This document shows positions 34,714 to 43,858 of a DNA stretch of 64,000 bases, piece after piece. The position numbers and the translations under genes were made by a program. Origin of the DNA: Hyunsoonleella ulvae (GTDB taxonomy: Bacteria > Bacteroidota > Bacteroidia > Flavobacteriales > Flavobacteriaceae); assembly GCF_016827605.1 (NCBI RefSeq), contig NZ_JAEPJQ010000003.1, forward strand, positions 434,001 through 498,000, in the 5' to 3' direction. The first letter of the stretch is position 1. The number at the start of each line of letters is the position of its first letter. The notes beneath the pieces were generated by a model. That model had not been told where the DNA came from and did not search any database. It was given only the letters and a program-made list of their open reading frames with translations.

Positions 34714-36474
34714 TTAATTAAGAGTTTTTTCAGTAGATATAATACCTAACCCATCATCAATTAAGTGCCCTAATTCAGGTTTTCTCTGTTTTACAGTTTC
34801 AAGATGATGTAGTATTCTTTTAGCGAGTCCCGTCTCATTATCTACTTGAGTTAACTCGTAAAGTTCAACAGGTAATAACCAGTCGTTAGGATGATTTTCT
34901 ATAAGCGTTTCCAAAACTTTTGTCCTTGAAATAGTTGTGTTGATGCCCTCCCTGTAATCCCTAACTTGTTGATACAGCTCCTCAAGTTGTAGTCGCTCTT
35001 TAGATTTTTTTAAGTGAATAGTTTGTGAGGAAGGTACATGGGTAATTAAATTAAAACTATCAAAGTCAGCAGGGCCAGAAAATGCAGAAACCACTTCTTT
35101 GCCAACAGCCATGTCGTAAATACCCCATTCTGGCTGGAATAAGATCGTGTCTTTATGGGAAACTGTGCAGTTTTTAAAGCTTATTAAAATAATCTTACCT
35201 TGTAGATTACGCTTTCCAGTAATAATCTCACCAGAGACTTTTATACCTCCTTCAAATTCAAGGTGTACGGTTTGGCCTTCATAAATATCATAAGCCGCTA
35301 AATCTCGTGGGCTCATATCTTCAATGGCAATATTTATACCTTTTAGTTTACCAATGGGAGACCCAAAGCCATCATTGTGTGTTTTAGTGCCATGGCCTAC
35401 TAATTCTTTTTCCCTGTAAGCTAATGCTGTTTTATCAGTTGTTTGGATATAAATCGGTTTGTTGTCATAGTTAACTACTGTGTTAAAAATTCCAGAGATT
35501 TGTATGCCAGTACTCAATTCTACGGTACCTAAAGCTTTAGAATTTATCAATTTTTGAACTCCTGATAAACCACCACGCCTTAGCGCCATAGTATTGGCAA
35601 ACTCCTCAAGAATTAAACTTAAATGAGCAAAATCTGGGGTAACATAAAGTTGTGGTTGAGGTTTGGTAATATCAAAATCCTTAAATGTGGCATTAATATC
35701 GTAGGGTAGTTTTTCTACTTCATCCGTCATACACCAAGCGCTTTCTCCAATGGAAGATAATAAACCAGCGCCGTATATTTTTGGGTGCTCAACCGTACCT
35801 ATTAATCCATATTCTACAGTCCACCAATGTAAATTTCTTATCAAAGCCATTTCACTAGGTTCTCCCATATTTTTCTGCAATTCCTCCACTTTTTTTTCAG
35901 CTAAAAGTATATCCTTTTCTAAGGAATTATGAGCTTCTTTTATGATGGATAAATGCCTTACAGCTTCGTATAATTCGTAATCTTTAGCTGATGAAATGGC
36001 TTTACAACCAATTTCCCCAAATCGTCTTAGATATTCTGCATATTCAGGATTGGCGATTATCGGAGCGTGTCCCGCACCTTCGTGAATAATGTCTGGAGCA
36101 GGAGTATATTCAATATGATCCAATTGACGAATGTCGCTTGCAATAACTAATACATTATAAGCTTGAAATTCCATAAATGCATTTGGGGGGATAAATCCAT
36201 CTACAGCAACAGCTGCCCAACCAATATCTTTTAAAATACGGTTCATGCCGTACATGTTTGGGATACTATCTATCGAAATTCCTGTTTGTTTTAACCCCTC
36301 TAAATAGGAATTATGAGCTACTTTACTTAAAAAGTCTACGTTTTTGCGCATCACATATCTCCAGACAGCTTGATCTATTGCAGAATAGTCCTCATAGTTT
36401 TGCGGTTTTATAAATTGCTTTAAATGCTTAGGAAGCTTTTTAAGTATCTCATTTGATTCAAATATATCCGGCAT
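34714..36474 (-). CDS. Aromatic amino acid hydroxylase (phenylalanine 4-hydroxylase-like), long form
   Basis: This 586-residue enzyme has the biopterin-dependent hydroxylase domain at about 30-330 with the iron ligands H131 and H136 (HEGAGH) and E221 (WWTVEYG). It should convert Phe to Tyr using tetrahydropterin and oxygen. Most bacterial PheH are under 300 residues; this belongs to the long Bacteroidota form with about 250 extra C-terminal residues, part beta-rich (about 340-480) and part helical (about 490-580). The extra region may be regulatory. It stands alone on the minus strand. No pterin dehydratase gene is adjacent. Confidence 0.93.
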   Translation of the reverse strand: MPDIFESNEILKKLPKHLKQFIKPQNYEDYSAIDQAVWRYVMRKNVDFLSKVAHNSYLEGLKQTGISIDSIPNMYGMNRILKDIGWAAVAVDGFIPPNAFMEFQAYNVLVIASDIRQLDHIEYTPAPDIIHEGAGHAPIIANPEYAEYLRRFGEIGCKAISSAKDYELYEAVRHLSIIKEAHNSLEKDILLAEKKVEELQKNMGEPSEMALIRNLHWWTVEYGLIGTVEHPKIYGAGLLSSIGESAWCMTDEVEKLPYDINATFKDFDITKPQPQLYVTPDFAHLSLILEEFANTMALRRGGLSGVQKLINSKALGTVELSTGIQISGIFNTVVNYDNKPIYIQTTDKTALAYREKELVGHGTKTHNDGFGSPIGKLKGINIAIEDMSPRDLAAYDIYEGQTVHLEFEGGIKVSGEIITGKRNLQGKIILISFKNCTVSHKDTILFQPEWGIYDMAVGKEVVSAFSGPADFDSFNLITHVPSSQTIHLKKSKERLQLEELYQQVRDYREGINTTISRTKVLETLIENHPNDWLLPVELYELTQVDNETGLAKRILHHLETVKQRKPELGHLIDDGLGIISTEKTLN

Positions 36475-36628
36475 TTGTAAAAATTATATAGAAAGTATGG
36501 TTAAAAATACGAATTATTCATCAAAATGATGGTTTTTTAACTTTTACTTCAAAAAATGTGTTTGGGTCTAATAAAAGCAGCTAAAAAGATTTCCATATAT
36601 TTAATATAGAATTATATACAGATTACAA

Positions 36629-37732
36629 ATGTACACAAGACGAATTTTTCCTGTTAGGGGTGTTATTAAATGGACACGGCGGCATATATTTCTTTTTATT
36701 ATTCTGGCATTAATACCAGTTGTCTTATTTGACATTGTAGGTTTAAAATGGTTACATGTACCTTGGTTGCCTTTGGGGGCTTTAGCTACAGCGGTGGCAT
36801 TCATAGTAGGATTTAAGAATAACGCTTCTTACGATCGCCTTTGGGAAGCTAGAAAAATCTGGGGAGGTATAGTAAACGCATCACGTTCTTGGACGATTAT
36901 GGTAAAGGACTTTATTAATAATGACCATGCAGAAGTTGAACGATCTAATGAAGAATTAAGAGTAATAATTAGAGAGATGGTGCATCGTCATGTAGCATGG
37001 TTAACGGCATTGCGTTACCAACTTCGTAAAGAAAAGCCATGGGAAATGCATTTGAAACATAAGAAATCCAACAAAGAATTTAGAGCAAGGAATTACAGGG
37101 TATGTGAGGATGTTGAGCCAATACGGGAGGTTATTAAATCGTATCTTTCCGAGGATGACCTTAAGGAGGTTTTTGCTAAAGGCAACCAAGCATCTCAATT
37201 ATTAGGAATTCAGTCCAGACGTTTAAAGGAATTAAAGCAAGAAGGCCTGATTGAGGATTTTCGTCATATGCAAATGTCAAATTTATTGGTGGAATTTTAT
37301 ACATTACAAGGCAAATGCGAGCGTATTAAGAACTTTCCCTACCCAAGGCAGTTCGCAACGTTAAACTATTTGTTTGTATGGATTTTTATCATATTGCTTC
37401 CTTTTGGGATTATGGAGGGTTTTGAAGCCATAGGGGATCATATTTTAGAAGATTTGTTAGTACACGAGTCCAGAACATCCTGGGGGCATTTAACTCAAGA
37501 GTTTATTGCAAAACACTTTGTGTGGTTTTCAATTCCTTTTAGCGCATTGATTTCTTGGGTGTTCCATACGATGGAAGCTATTGGGGAAAATACCGAAAAT
37601 CCGTTTGAAGGTGGGCCGAATGATGTTCCGATTACTGATTTGAGTAGAGGTATAGAAATAGATATTCGTCAATTAATTGATGATACAGATATCCCAGAAC
37701 CTTACCAATGGAAAAATGATATTGTAATGTAA
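36629..37732 (+). CDS. Bestrophin family ion channel
   Basis: A 367-residue membrane protein of the bestrophin/UPF0187 (YneE) family. Four membrane helices are seen (about 20-40, 45-65, 245-265, 290-310), with the conserved loop NNASYDRLWEARKIWGGIVNASR (about 65-87) and the C-terminal GENTENPFEGGPNDVPI block (about 322-338). Bacterial members form pentameric chloride or cation channels. It is a single-gene unit with a strong terminator right after the stop. Confidence 0.94.
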   Translation: MYTRRIFPVRGVIKWTRRHIFLFIILALIPVVLFDIVGLKWLHVPWLPLGALATAVAFIVGFKNNASYDRLWEARKIWGGIVNASRSWTIMVKDFINNDHAEVERSNEELRVIIREMVHRHVAWLTALRYQLRKEKPWEMHLKHKKSNKEFRARNYRVCEDVEPIREVIKSYLSEDDLKEVFAKGNQASQLLGIQSRRLKELKQEGLIEDFRHMQMSNLLVEFYTLQGKCERIKNFPYPRQFATLNYLFVWIFIILLPFGIMEGFEAIGDHILEDLLVHESRTSWGHLTQEFIAKHFVWFSIPFSALISWVFHTMEAIGENTENPFEGGPNDVPITDLSRGIEIDIRQLIDDTDIPEPYQWKNDIVM

Positions 37733-37763
37733 AAAAAGCGACTCATTCGAGTCGCTTTTTTTA
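37733..37763. terminator. Bidirectional terminator
   Basis: GCGACTC and GAGTCGC pair around ATTC, flanked by A and T runs. It directly follows the bestrophin stop codon and precedes the 3' end of the convergent DUF4136 gene. Confidence 0.92.
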
Positions 37764-37769
37764 TTGTTG

Positions 37770-38348
37770 TTATTTTTCAGTTCCTGAAGGATATTGTTCC
37801 ATAATCTTAGAAACAAACTCTTTTATGCGTTCTTCTTTTTTCTCTGATTTCCGGGTTAAAAACCCTGTGCCCATACCTTGCCAAATTAACTCCTTTTTCT
37901 TTGCATTAATTAAGTCTACAAAAAGTACACCTTCTGTGCGTGTAGAAACCGATGGCTGATTCCAGCCCCAGCCCCAACCTGGACCAAAGCCCCATCCGCC
38001 CCAGCCCCAGGGTCCCCATCCACCCCAGCCCCAGGCACCCATGCCCCAAGCATTGTTGTAAACGTCTACACGTTGGTTGGATTTGGTAAATATGCTTATT
38101 AACACATCTGGATCTTCAGATTTTGTAAAGCCCTTAGCCAATAGTTCTGCTTCAATAGCGCGTAAAATTCGGCGTTTATCAATATCATTAATTTCAGCTT
38201 TGTCAATACCAGTTTTAAAAAACGCAAACGTTTTAAATTGGTTAAAATCGGTTTTTCTGTCATAGTCTGTAGATACACGAACAGAAGAACAAGAGCTTGC
38301 TACTATGAGAAGGGCAATAAGCGGTAAAGTTTTAAATAATTTTTTCAT
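37770..38348 (-). CDS. DUF4136 lipoprotein with Gly/Trp-rich insert
   Basis: A 192-residue lipoprotein with lipobox VASSCSS (Cys at about 20) and a DUF4136 domain: VRVSTDYDRKTDFNQFKTFAF near the N-terminus and FVDLINAKKKELIWQGMGTG near the C-terminus. A Gly/Trp run (about 98-132; units like GWGGWGPWGW) sits as an insert in the middle. This is a known variable loop in the family but is unusually Trp-rich here. Likely in the outer membrane, periplasmic side. Function unknown. Confidence 0.9.
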   Translation of the reverse strand: MKKLFKTLPLIALLIVASSCSSVRVSTDYDRKTDFNQFKTFAFFKTGIDKAEINDIDKRRILRAIEAELLAKGFTKSEDPDVLISIFTKSNQRVDVYNNAWGMGAWGWGGWGPWGWGGWGFGPGWGWGWNQPSVSTRTEGVLFVDLINAKKKELIWQGMGTGFLTRKSEKKEERIKEFVSKIMEQYPSGTEK

Positions 38349-38443
38349 AACAAATATATTTATTTTGAATCTCGGTTACATTAAGAGATGTCACTCATTT
38401 TATTGGAATTAGCATCAAGAATCATACCATAAATGGTGTGATT

Positions 38444-38608
38444 TTAGCGTTTAATCGTGCCGGTATTTTTATTAAATCCGTATGGACAATGTCTGCATCC
38501 GCTTTCACAACAATACCCACGTTTTAAATGGTACTGTTCAGTAAAACACCTGTAACCTTCAGGTGTTAGGTAATAATCACCTTCTTCAATGGGGATAATC
38601 TTCTTCAT
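38444..38608 (-). CDS. DUF5522 small cysteine protein
   Basis: From the ATG at 38608 the protein has 54 residues. The five cysteine/histidine pattern C-F...YCCESGCRHCPYGF is the signature of DUF5522 and looks like a small metal-binding site. The promoter core at 38616 lies within 8 bases of this ATG, so the mRNA would be nearly leaderless, and the longer frame to 38653 would lie upstream of the transcript. Cytoplasmic; function unknown. Confidence 0.85.
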   Translation of the reverse strand: MKKIIPIEEGDYYLTPEGYRCFTEQYHLKRGYCCESGCRHCPYGFNKNTGTIKR

Positions 38609-38615
38609 AGTTTTA

Positions 38616-38623
38616 CAAAGATA
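38616..38623 (-). promoter_or_regulatory. Promoter core TATCTTTG for the DUF5522 gene
   Basis: An exact TAnnTTTG match on the minus strand seven bases upstream of the ATG at 38608. It fixes the start and predicts a leaderless or nearly leaderless mRNA. Confidence 0.5.
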
Positions 38624-38658
38624 ACGTAAATTGGATTGATTTTTGGGGTACAAAGGTT

Positions 38659-38988
38659 ATGATTCTTATTTCAAAATACATAGTGCCAAAAGGTTACACA
38701 GGTATTGCGCTATATCCTTTCATTTTTTTTGGGCATCCAAAATCAAAATTAAATAAGGTTTTAGTTAATCACGAAAAAATTCACTTAAGGCAACAGTTGG
38801 AGCTGTTAATTTTACTGTTTTATATATGGTACCTAGTAGAGTTTTTGATAAGGTTAGTACAGTTTAAAAATTGGTACATGGCGTATAAGAACATTTCTTT
38901 TGAGCGTGAAGCTTATGCAAAAGAAACCGATTTTAACTTTTTAGGGAAACGTCGATTTTGGAATTTTTTAAAGTATCTTCGTGTGTGA
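38659..38988 (+). CDS. Small membrane protein with HExxH motif
   Basis: A 109-residue protein with the zinc-metalloprotease-like motif HEKIH (H38, E39, H42), a following QQLE, a membrane-like hydrophobic stretch (about 47-68) and a downstream FEREAYAKE (E82/E84) that could give the third zinc ligand in gluzincin order. It is far shorter than known membrane peptidases (M48, M56), so it may be a minimal relative or a non-enzymatic remnant. Its stop codon overlaps the start of the ACC-deaminase-like gene (TGATG), so the two are translationally coupled. It is divergent from DUF5522. Confidence 0.8.
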   Translation: MILISKYIVPKGYTGIALYPFIFFGHPKSKLNKVLVNHEKIHLRQQLELLILLFYIWYLVEFLIRLVQFKNWYMAYKNISFEREAYAKETDFNFLGKRRFWNFLKYLRV

Positions 38989-39902
38989 TGAACTTTGATT
39001 TTGAGCATACTCCTAATCAGGAAATTAAACTTTCCACAGCAAATAAAGTACACCTATTTTTAAAGCGAGAAGATGAAATGCATGCTTTTGTTTCGGGGAA
39101 TAAATACCGAAAGTTAAAGTATAATTTAAAAGAGGCTGAAAAACGGGGTTACAAAAACTTACTAACCTTTGGTGGTGCATTTTCAAATCACATAGCTGCA
39201 GTGGCGTTAGCGGGAAGCGTGTTAGGGTTTAAAACTATTGGTGTGATTAGGGGAGAAGAACTACAATCTCAAATTGAAAATAATCCAACATTGCGTTTTT
39301 GCCAAGAGCATGGTATGGAGTTTAAATTTGTTTCGCGGGAGTCTTATCGCAACAAGACTTCTAATGCCTTTATAAAATTGTTAAAAGAAGAGTTTCGTGA
39401 GTTCTATTTAATTCCAGAGGGAGGTACCAATGCATTAGCGGTTACGGGCTGTGAAGAAATTTTAACTACTCAAGACAAGGGTTTTAGTTATGTATGCTGT
39501 CCAGTTGGTACAGGGGGTACTATTTCGGGGATTATCAATTGTTCAAAACCCAGTCAACAAGTTTTAGGTTTTCCAGCTTTAAAAGCTTCTTTTTTACATA
39601 AAGATATTAGTAACTTTGTGCAGAAGACCAATTGGGATTTAATTACAGATTACCATTTTGGAGGATACGCTAAAATAAACACGGATTTAATAGCCTTTAT
39701 TAATCGGTTTAAATTAGAAAATAATGTTCAGCTAGACCCAATTTATACGGGTAAAATGATGTTTGGTATTTATAGTTTAATTGAAAAAGGATTTTTTCCC
39801 AACGGTTCAAAAATTTTAGCAATTCATACAGGAGGTTTACAGGGTATAAGCGGTATGAATATGGTTTTAAAAAAGAAAAAATTACCCTTAATTCAAGTTT
39901 AA
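38988..39902 (+). CDS. 1-aminocyclopropane-1-carboxylate deaminase / D-cysteine desulfhydrase family protein
   Basis: A 304-residue fold-type II PLP enzyme. The PLP lysine lies in the SGNKYRKLKYNL motif (about 38-49), followed by TFGGAFSNHIAA and the phosphate-binding PVGTGGTISG loop (about 172-181). ACC deaminase and D-cysteine desulfhydrase cannot be separated without the residue pattern around the substrate pocket; desulfhydrase is the more common activity in such Bacteroidota genes. The ATG at 38988 overlaps the upstream stop; a TTG ten codons earlier is rejected. It overlaps the glucosaminidase gene by one base (TAATG). Confidence 0.9.
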   Translation: MNFDFEHTPNQEIKLSTANKVHLFLKREDEMHAFVSGNKYRKLKYNLKEAEKRGYKNLLTFGGAFSNHIAAVALAGSVLGFKTIGVIRGEELQSQIENNPTLRFCQEHGMEFKFVSRESYRNKTSNAFIKLLKEEFREFYLIPEGGTNALAVTGCEEILTTQDKGFSYVCCPVGTGGTISGIINCSKPSQQVLGFPALKASFLHKDISNFVQKTNWDLITDYHFGGYAKINTDLIAFINRFKLENNVQLDPIYTGKMMFGIYSLIEKGFFPNGSKILAIHTGGLQGISGMNMVLKKKKLPLIQV

Positions 39903-40699
39903 TGAAACGATTATTAGTTCTAATATCTTTAGTTTTTTTTGTGTTTAGCTGTGGTTCTAAAAAAACTGTAGTTACTAAGAAGCCTAAAAAAGAAACTACT
40001 GAACGCGTGGTGGTTGAGAAAAAGGAGGTTGCCGAAAACGTTGAAACGATTCCCGAAACCTCAAATATGAGTGCAACTGAAGCTTATATTAAAGCATACA
40101 AAGCTATAGCGCAAAAAGAAATGACGTTGTACAATATCCCTGCTAGTATTACCTTGGCTCAGGGTATACTAGAGTCGGCTTCGGGAAAAGGAAGGCTTTC
40201 GGTTGAAGCAAACAATCATTTTGGTATTAAATGCCATACTTGGACAGGAGCAAAAATTTATCATGATGATGATAAAAAAGGAGAATGTTTTAGAAAGTAC
40301 AATAGCCCTAAATATTCGTTTAGGGACCATTCTTTGTTTTTAACATCAAGAAAACGTTATGCTAGTCTATTCGATTTAGAAGTTTCAAATTATAAATCGT
40401 GGGCTAGAGGCCTAAAAGCAGCTGGTTATGCAACCGATAAAAAGTATCCTCAAAAACTGATTAGTTTAATTGAGCGTTATGAGCTATACAAGTATGATGA
40501 TGAGGTGTTAGGAAGAAATTCCTCAGAACGAAAATTTACTGAAGAAAAAAGTATAGAATACACGGTACATACGGTTGTAAAAGGTGATACGTTGTACAAT
40601 ATTTCTAAACGTTATAATATTACCGTTAAGGAGTTGCAAGCTTTAAATAATATAAAAGGAACTAGTATTGCAATAGGTCAAGAATTAAAGGTAAAATAG
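39902..40699 (+). CDS. Lipoprotein glucosaminidase with LysM domain
   Basis: A 265-residue lipoprotein (lipobox FVFSC, Cys 17) with a charged linker, a mannosyl-glycoprotein endo-beta-N-acetylglucosaminidase domain (about 60-200; catalytic E91 in GILESASGKGRLS) and a C-terminal LysM domain (about 220-265; YTVHTVVKGDTLYNISKRY). It should cleave the glycan strand of peptidoglycan in remodelling. It overlaps the upstream gene by one base and is 12 bases ahead of hemL, so the genes from 38659 to 41998 read as one operon with no common pathway. Confidence 0.95.
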   Translation: MKRLLVLISLVFFVFSCGSKKTVVTKKPKKETTERVVVEKKEVAENVETIPETSNMSATEAYIKAYKAIAQKEMTLYNIPASITLAQGILESASGKGRLSVEANNHFGIKCHTWTGAKIYHDDDKKGECFRKYNSPKYSFRDHSLFLTSRKRYASLFDLEVSNYKSWARGLKAAGYATDKKYPQKLISLIERYELYKYDDEVLGRNSSERKFTEEKSIEYTVHTVVKGDTLYNISKRYNITVKELQALNNIKGTSIAIGQELKVK

Positions 40700-40711
40700 A
40701 TAAAATTCCAA

Positions 40712-41998
40712 ATGATATATAAACGCAGTAGTGCATTGTTTGCAGAGGCTGAAAAAGTAATTCCGGGAGGCGTAAATTCTCCTGTAAGGGCATTTAAAGG
40801 CGTAGGAGGTACACCAATTTTTGTAAAAGAAGCGCAAGGTGCTTATTTGTACGATGAAGATGGTAACCGCTTGATAGATTATATTAATTCCTGGGGACCA
40901 ATGATTTTGGGGCATGCTTTTAAACCTGTGGTAGATGCCGTAATCGAAAAAGCCAAGAAAGGAACTTCTTTTGGGATGCCAACTGAGATTGAGACAAAAA
41001 TTGCAGAACTTGCTGTGTCTATGGTGCCAAACATAGATAAGATTCGTTTTGTGAATTCAGGAACAGAGGCCTGTATGAGTGCCATTCGTTTAGCAAGAGG
41101 GTTTACAGGAAAAGATAAAATAATCAAGTTTGCAGGTTGTTATCATGGACATTCTGATGCCTTTTTGATTCAAGCAGGTAGTGGCGCTAGTACATTTGGA
41201 ACACCTAACAGTCCGGGCGTAACACAGGGTACAGCAAAGGATACTTTATTGGCTAATTATAATGATATTGATAATGTAAAAACATTAATACAAGCTAATA
41301 AAGAAGAAATAGCGTGTATTATAATTGAACCTGTGGCGGGTAATATGGGGTGTATTCCTCCTAAACCAAACTTTTTGGAAAACTTAAGGGCATTATGTGA
41401 TGCGCATAACATTTTATTAGTTTTTGATGAAGTAATGACGGGGTTTAGATTAGCTAAAGGTGGTGCACAAGAGCTTTATAATATAAATGCAGATATTGTG
41501 TGTTTTGGTAAAGTAATTGGAGGCGGTTTGCCTGTTGGTGCTTTCGCTGCTAGAGATGAGATTATGAACCATTTGGCACCTTTGGGGCCAGTGTATCAAG
41601 CAGGAACCTTGAGTGGGAATCCGTTGGCAATGGCAGCAGGTTTGGCAATGCTAAATACTTTAAATGCAAACGATGATGTTTTTGTAAGACTGGCTGAGAA
41701 AACGGAATATTTACATAAAGGCATTTCTAACGTTTTAACTAAAAATGAAGTAAAGCATACCATAAACCGTGTAGGGTCTATGATTTCTGTTCATTTTGAC
41801 GAGAACGAAGTTTATGATTTTGATACTGCCGCCAATGGAAATAACGATACATTTAAAGCCTTTTTTCACGGATTGTTAAATGAGGGCGTGTACATAGCGC
41901 CTAGTGCATTTGAAACCTGGTTTATTACTGATGCATTAACGTACGAAGATTTAGATTTTACAATAAACGCAGTTGGCAAAGTAGCGAAACAGATATAA
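40712..41998 (+). CDS. hemL: Glutamate-1-semialdehyde 2,1-aminomutase
   Basis: A 428-residue PLP enzyme that makes 5-aminolevulinate, the tetrapyrrole precursor, in the C5 pathway. The N-terminus has [13 protein letters not shown], and the PLP lysine is K267 in [30 protein letters not shown] and FDEVMTGFR are also intact. Other hem genes are not nearby. A terminator follows the stop. Confidence 0.98.
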   Translation: MIYKRSSALFAEAEKVIPGGVNSPVRAFKGVGGTPIFVKEAQGAYLYDEDGNRLIDYINSWGPMILGHAFKPVVDAVIEKAKKGTSFGMPTEIETKIAELAVSMVPNIDKIRFVNSGTEACMSAIRLARGFTGKDKIIKFAGCYHGHSDAFLIQAGSGASTFGTPNSPGVTQGTAKDTLLANYNDIDNVKTLIQANKEEIACIIIEPVAGNMGCIPPKPNFLENLRALCDAHNILLVFDEVMTGFRLAKGGAQELYNINADIVCFGKVIGGGLPVGAFAARDEIMNHLAPLGPVYQAGTLSGNPLAMAAGLAMLNTLNANDDVFVRLAEKTEYLHKGISNVLTKNEVKHTINRVGSMISVHFDENEVYDFDTAANGNNDTFKAFFHGLLNEGVYIAPSAFETWFITDALTYEDLDFTINAVGKVAKQI

Positions 41999-41999
41999 A

Positions 42000-42026
42000 A
42001 AAACACCTCAAACTTGGAGGTGTTTT
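42000..42026. terminator. Intrinsic terminator after hemL
   Basis: AAACACCTC and GAGGTGTTT pair around a six-base loop right after the stop codon of hemL. The A run on the other side may let it serve the convergent gene as well. Confidence 0.88.
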
Positions 42027-42068
42027 CAACTAAACAAAAATCACTAATAAATAAAATTCAAACTCAAT

Positions 42069-42512
42069 CTATGCTTTTTTGAGAGCTTTCTTTTCTTTTA
42101 ATTTGTTTTTCATTTTCGCATGCTTTTTAGCCATCATGCGTTCCCACTTTGTATATTGTTCATCGTTTAATATGTCTTTCATTTTAGCTTTAACGGCTAT
42201 TTGATGATCTAATCTTTTGTTAGCCATTTCCAGACGTTCCTCTTTGGTAGGTTTTTGTGTGTTTCCACTTGCTCTTTCTGCCTTTCTTTCTGCCATGTGT
42301 TCCTTTCTTAGCTTTGCGTTTTCTAAGTTAACCTGATAGATATTCTCTTGTTGGGCGTCTGTTAAATCTAAAGCTAAAGTCATTTTTTTTGTCTGAATGG
42401 TGGCAATTTCTTCAGCACTTAGATTCATGCCCTTTTTATTTTTTTGATGCCCTTGGGCGAATGTGATTTGAATTGCACATAGCGCCATTACAACTAAAAC
42501 TAATTTTTTCAT
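42069..42512 (-). CDS. Exported Lys-rich periplasmic protein, Spy/CpxP-like or DUF4890-like
   Basis: From the ATG at 42512 this is a 147-residue protein with a signal peptide (LVLVVMALCAIQITFAQG) and a helical mature part rich in Lys and Met. The pattern LTDAQQENIYQVNLENAKLRKEHM and LNDEQYTKWERMMAKKHAK is like the LTxxQ repeats of Spy/CpxP-type periplasmic chaperones, with two LT/LN-D-x-Q repeats. It ends in a basic tail. A role in envelope stress or heavy metal resistance is possible. The longer start at 42554 lacks a proper signal and is rejected. Confidence 0.78.
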   Translation of the reverse strand: MKKLVLVVMALCAIQITFAQGHQKNKKGMNLSAEEIATIQTKKMTLALDLTDAQQENIYQVNLENAKLRKEHMAERKAERASGNTQKPTKEERLEMANKRLDHQIAVKAKMKDILNDEQYTKWERMMAKKHAKMKNKLKEKKALKKA

Positions 42513-42615
42513 GATGATGTCTTTTTTAAATGTTTGCTTCTTAGACCATAACAAATAAAGATGGTTTAAAAAGCATCCAAGTTTTAACGTAAGATTAACA
42601 GGAATACGGGAAGCC

Positions 42616-43839
42616 TTACTGCTTAATAAAAGGCAGGTTTAGTGCAATGCCAGTCTGGAAGTCTGGGGCGTTATTTACATCTAAATCCTGTTTAAAAAAC
42701 AGGGATAATTTGTATTTGGATGTGGCGTAAGTATAAATTAGTGTCCAGTCTGATAAGGTATTGTACAATGTAGCGACACCGTTGTGCCAGCCACCGTTTA
42801 TTTCTTGCCATTTTCCTAAAAGCCTGTAATACCCTGCTTCCTCTTTTTTATTAAAACGGGATTGTATGTGATAATTAACCCCAAGGGCATTATAGTTGCC
42901 TTTTTTCGTGTATTTGGTAAACTCTATGTGCCCTTCAAAAGTAGCTAGGAGTCTATTGTTCCCTAAATCAATATTATCGTTTCTAAAGTTTAAAAAGTTT
43001 TTACGTAAGAGGCTGCCGCCCAATCCAAAATTTAAAATGTTTTGATTTTTAAAAATGACTTGCTTTACAGAATTTATGGAAATACCATAGTCTAAAGCAC
43101 TATTGAATTTAGAGGTGTTTACACCAAGGTGGCTCCCAATGTTTACATATATGTGTTTGCTTTCGTTTCTTAAGAAGTCGGGATAATAAAAATGGTTAAG
43201 TTCAAAGCCTCCTACAAAAAAATCGTTGGCCTTTAGTTCTAAAGTCCTGCCATTTCTATCTAGATAGTTAAAGTTTACTTGGTTTAACCCGTAAAAGCGT
43301 CTACCAAAAGGGTCTTCGCCACCAGCAATGTTACTGTGAAACCATTCAATAGTTTCATCACTGGTAAAAAAAGAAAATGGGTATTTTCCTTTACTGATTA
43401 TGTAGGATCTACATGTAATGCCCAGTTCGCTTTGTTTGCTTAGCGCTATATTATAATCGAAACGGAATTCCTTTATAACGGCATCAATAACAATATTCAT
43501 GTAATCTGCTGGTGTGGTTTCTTGGTCTATAAAGTTAAACCTTCTGTTAAACCAAATAACATTGCTTAATTCCTCCCTAACAGCAGGGTCTTTAGGGAAA
43601 TGAGCTTCTACAAAGGGATGAAAATTATTGCCACTGGTGTAATTAATTAACAGTGTGGGATTTTTGGGAGGTGCAATTTTAAAATTATTGTTAATGCGAG
43701 CACTAAAAATCCCAAAATGGTGTGTCGCTAATATACTAGGTCTGTCTATGCCATTTTTAAAGACTATACTGTCTTGTTGTTGCGCGTAGCATAAGATGTG
43801 GTTTACAAAACAGAAAATGATTAGGGACTTTCTTAGCAT
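42616..43839 (-). CDS. Exported protein, probable outer membrane beta-barrel
   Basis: Using the ATG at 43839 this is a 407-residue protein with a signal peptide (RKSLIIFCFVNHILCYAQQQ). The mature part has alternating strands with aromatic girdles (for example FNYLDRNGRTLELKANDFFVGGFELNHFYY) and ends in an aliphatic/aromatic strand (GIALNLPFIKQ), as in outer membrane barrels. I recognise no specific family. A TATATTTG element at 43844-43851 on this strand is so near the ATG that the true start may be the upstream ATG at 43878, which would overlap the TPR gene. Confidence 0.72.
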   Translation of the reverse strand: MLRKSLIIFCFVNHILCYAQQQDSIVFKNGIDRPSILATHHFGIFSARINNNFKIAPPKNPTLLINYTSGNNFHPFVEAHFPKDPAVREELSNVIWFNRRFNFIDQETTPADYMNIVIDAVIKEFRFDYNIALSKQSELGITCRSYIISKGKYPFSFFTSDETIEWFHSNIAGGEDPFGRRFYGLNQVNFNYLDRNGRTLELKANDFFVGGFELNHFYYPDFLRNESKHIYVNIGSHLGVNTSKFNSALDYGISINSVKQVIFKNQNILNFGLGGSLLRKNFLNFRNDNIDLGNNRLLATFEGHIEFTKYTKKGNYNALGVNYHIQSRFNKKEEAGYYRLLGKWQEINGGWHNGVATLYNTLSDWTLIYTYATSKYKLSLFFKQDLDVNNAPDFQTGIALNLPFIKQ

Positions 43840-43858
43840 CAAACAAATATAAAATATT

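Noticed and set aside
38958-38987. TTG start of the ACC-deaminase-like gene
   Set aside because: It would add residues that overlap the upstream gene; the ATG at 38988 overlaps the stop codon in the usual TGATG form.
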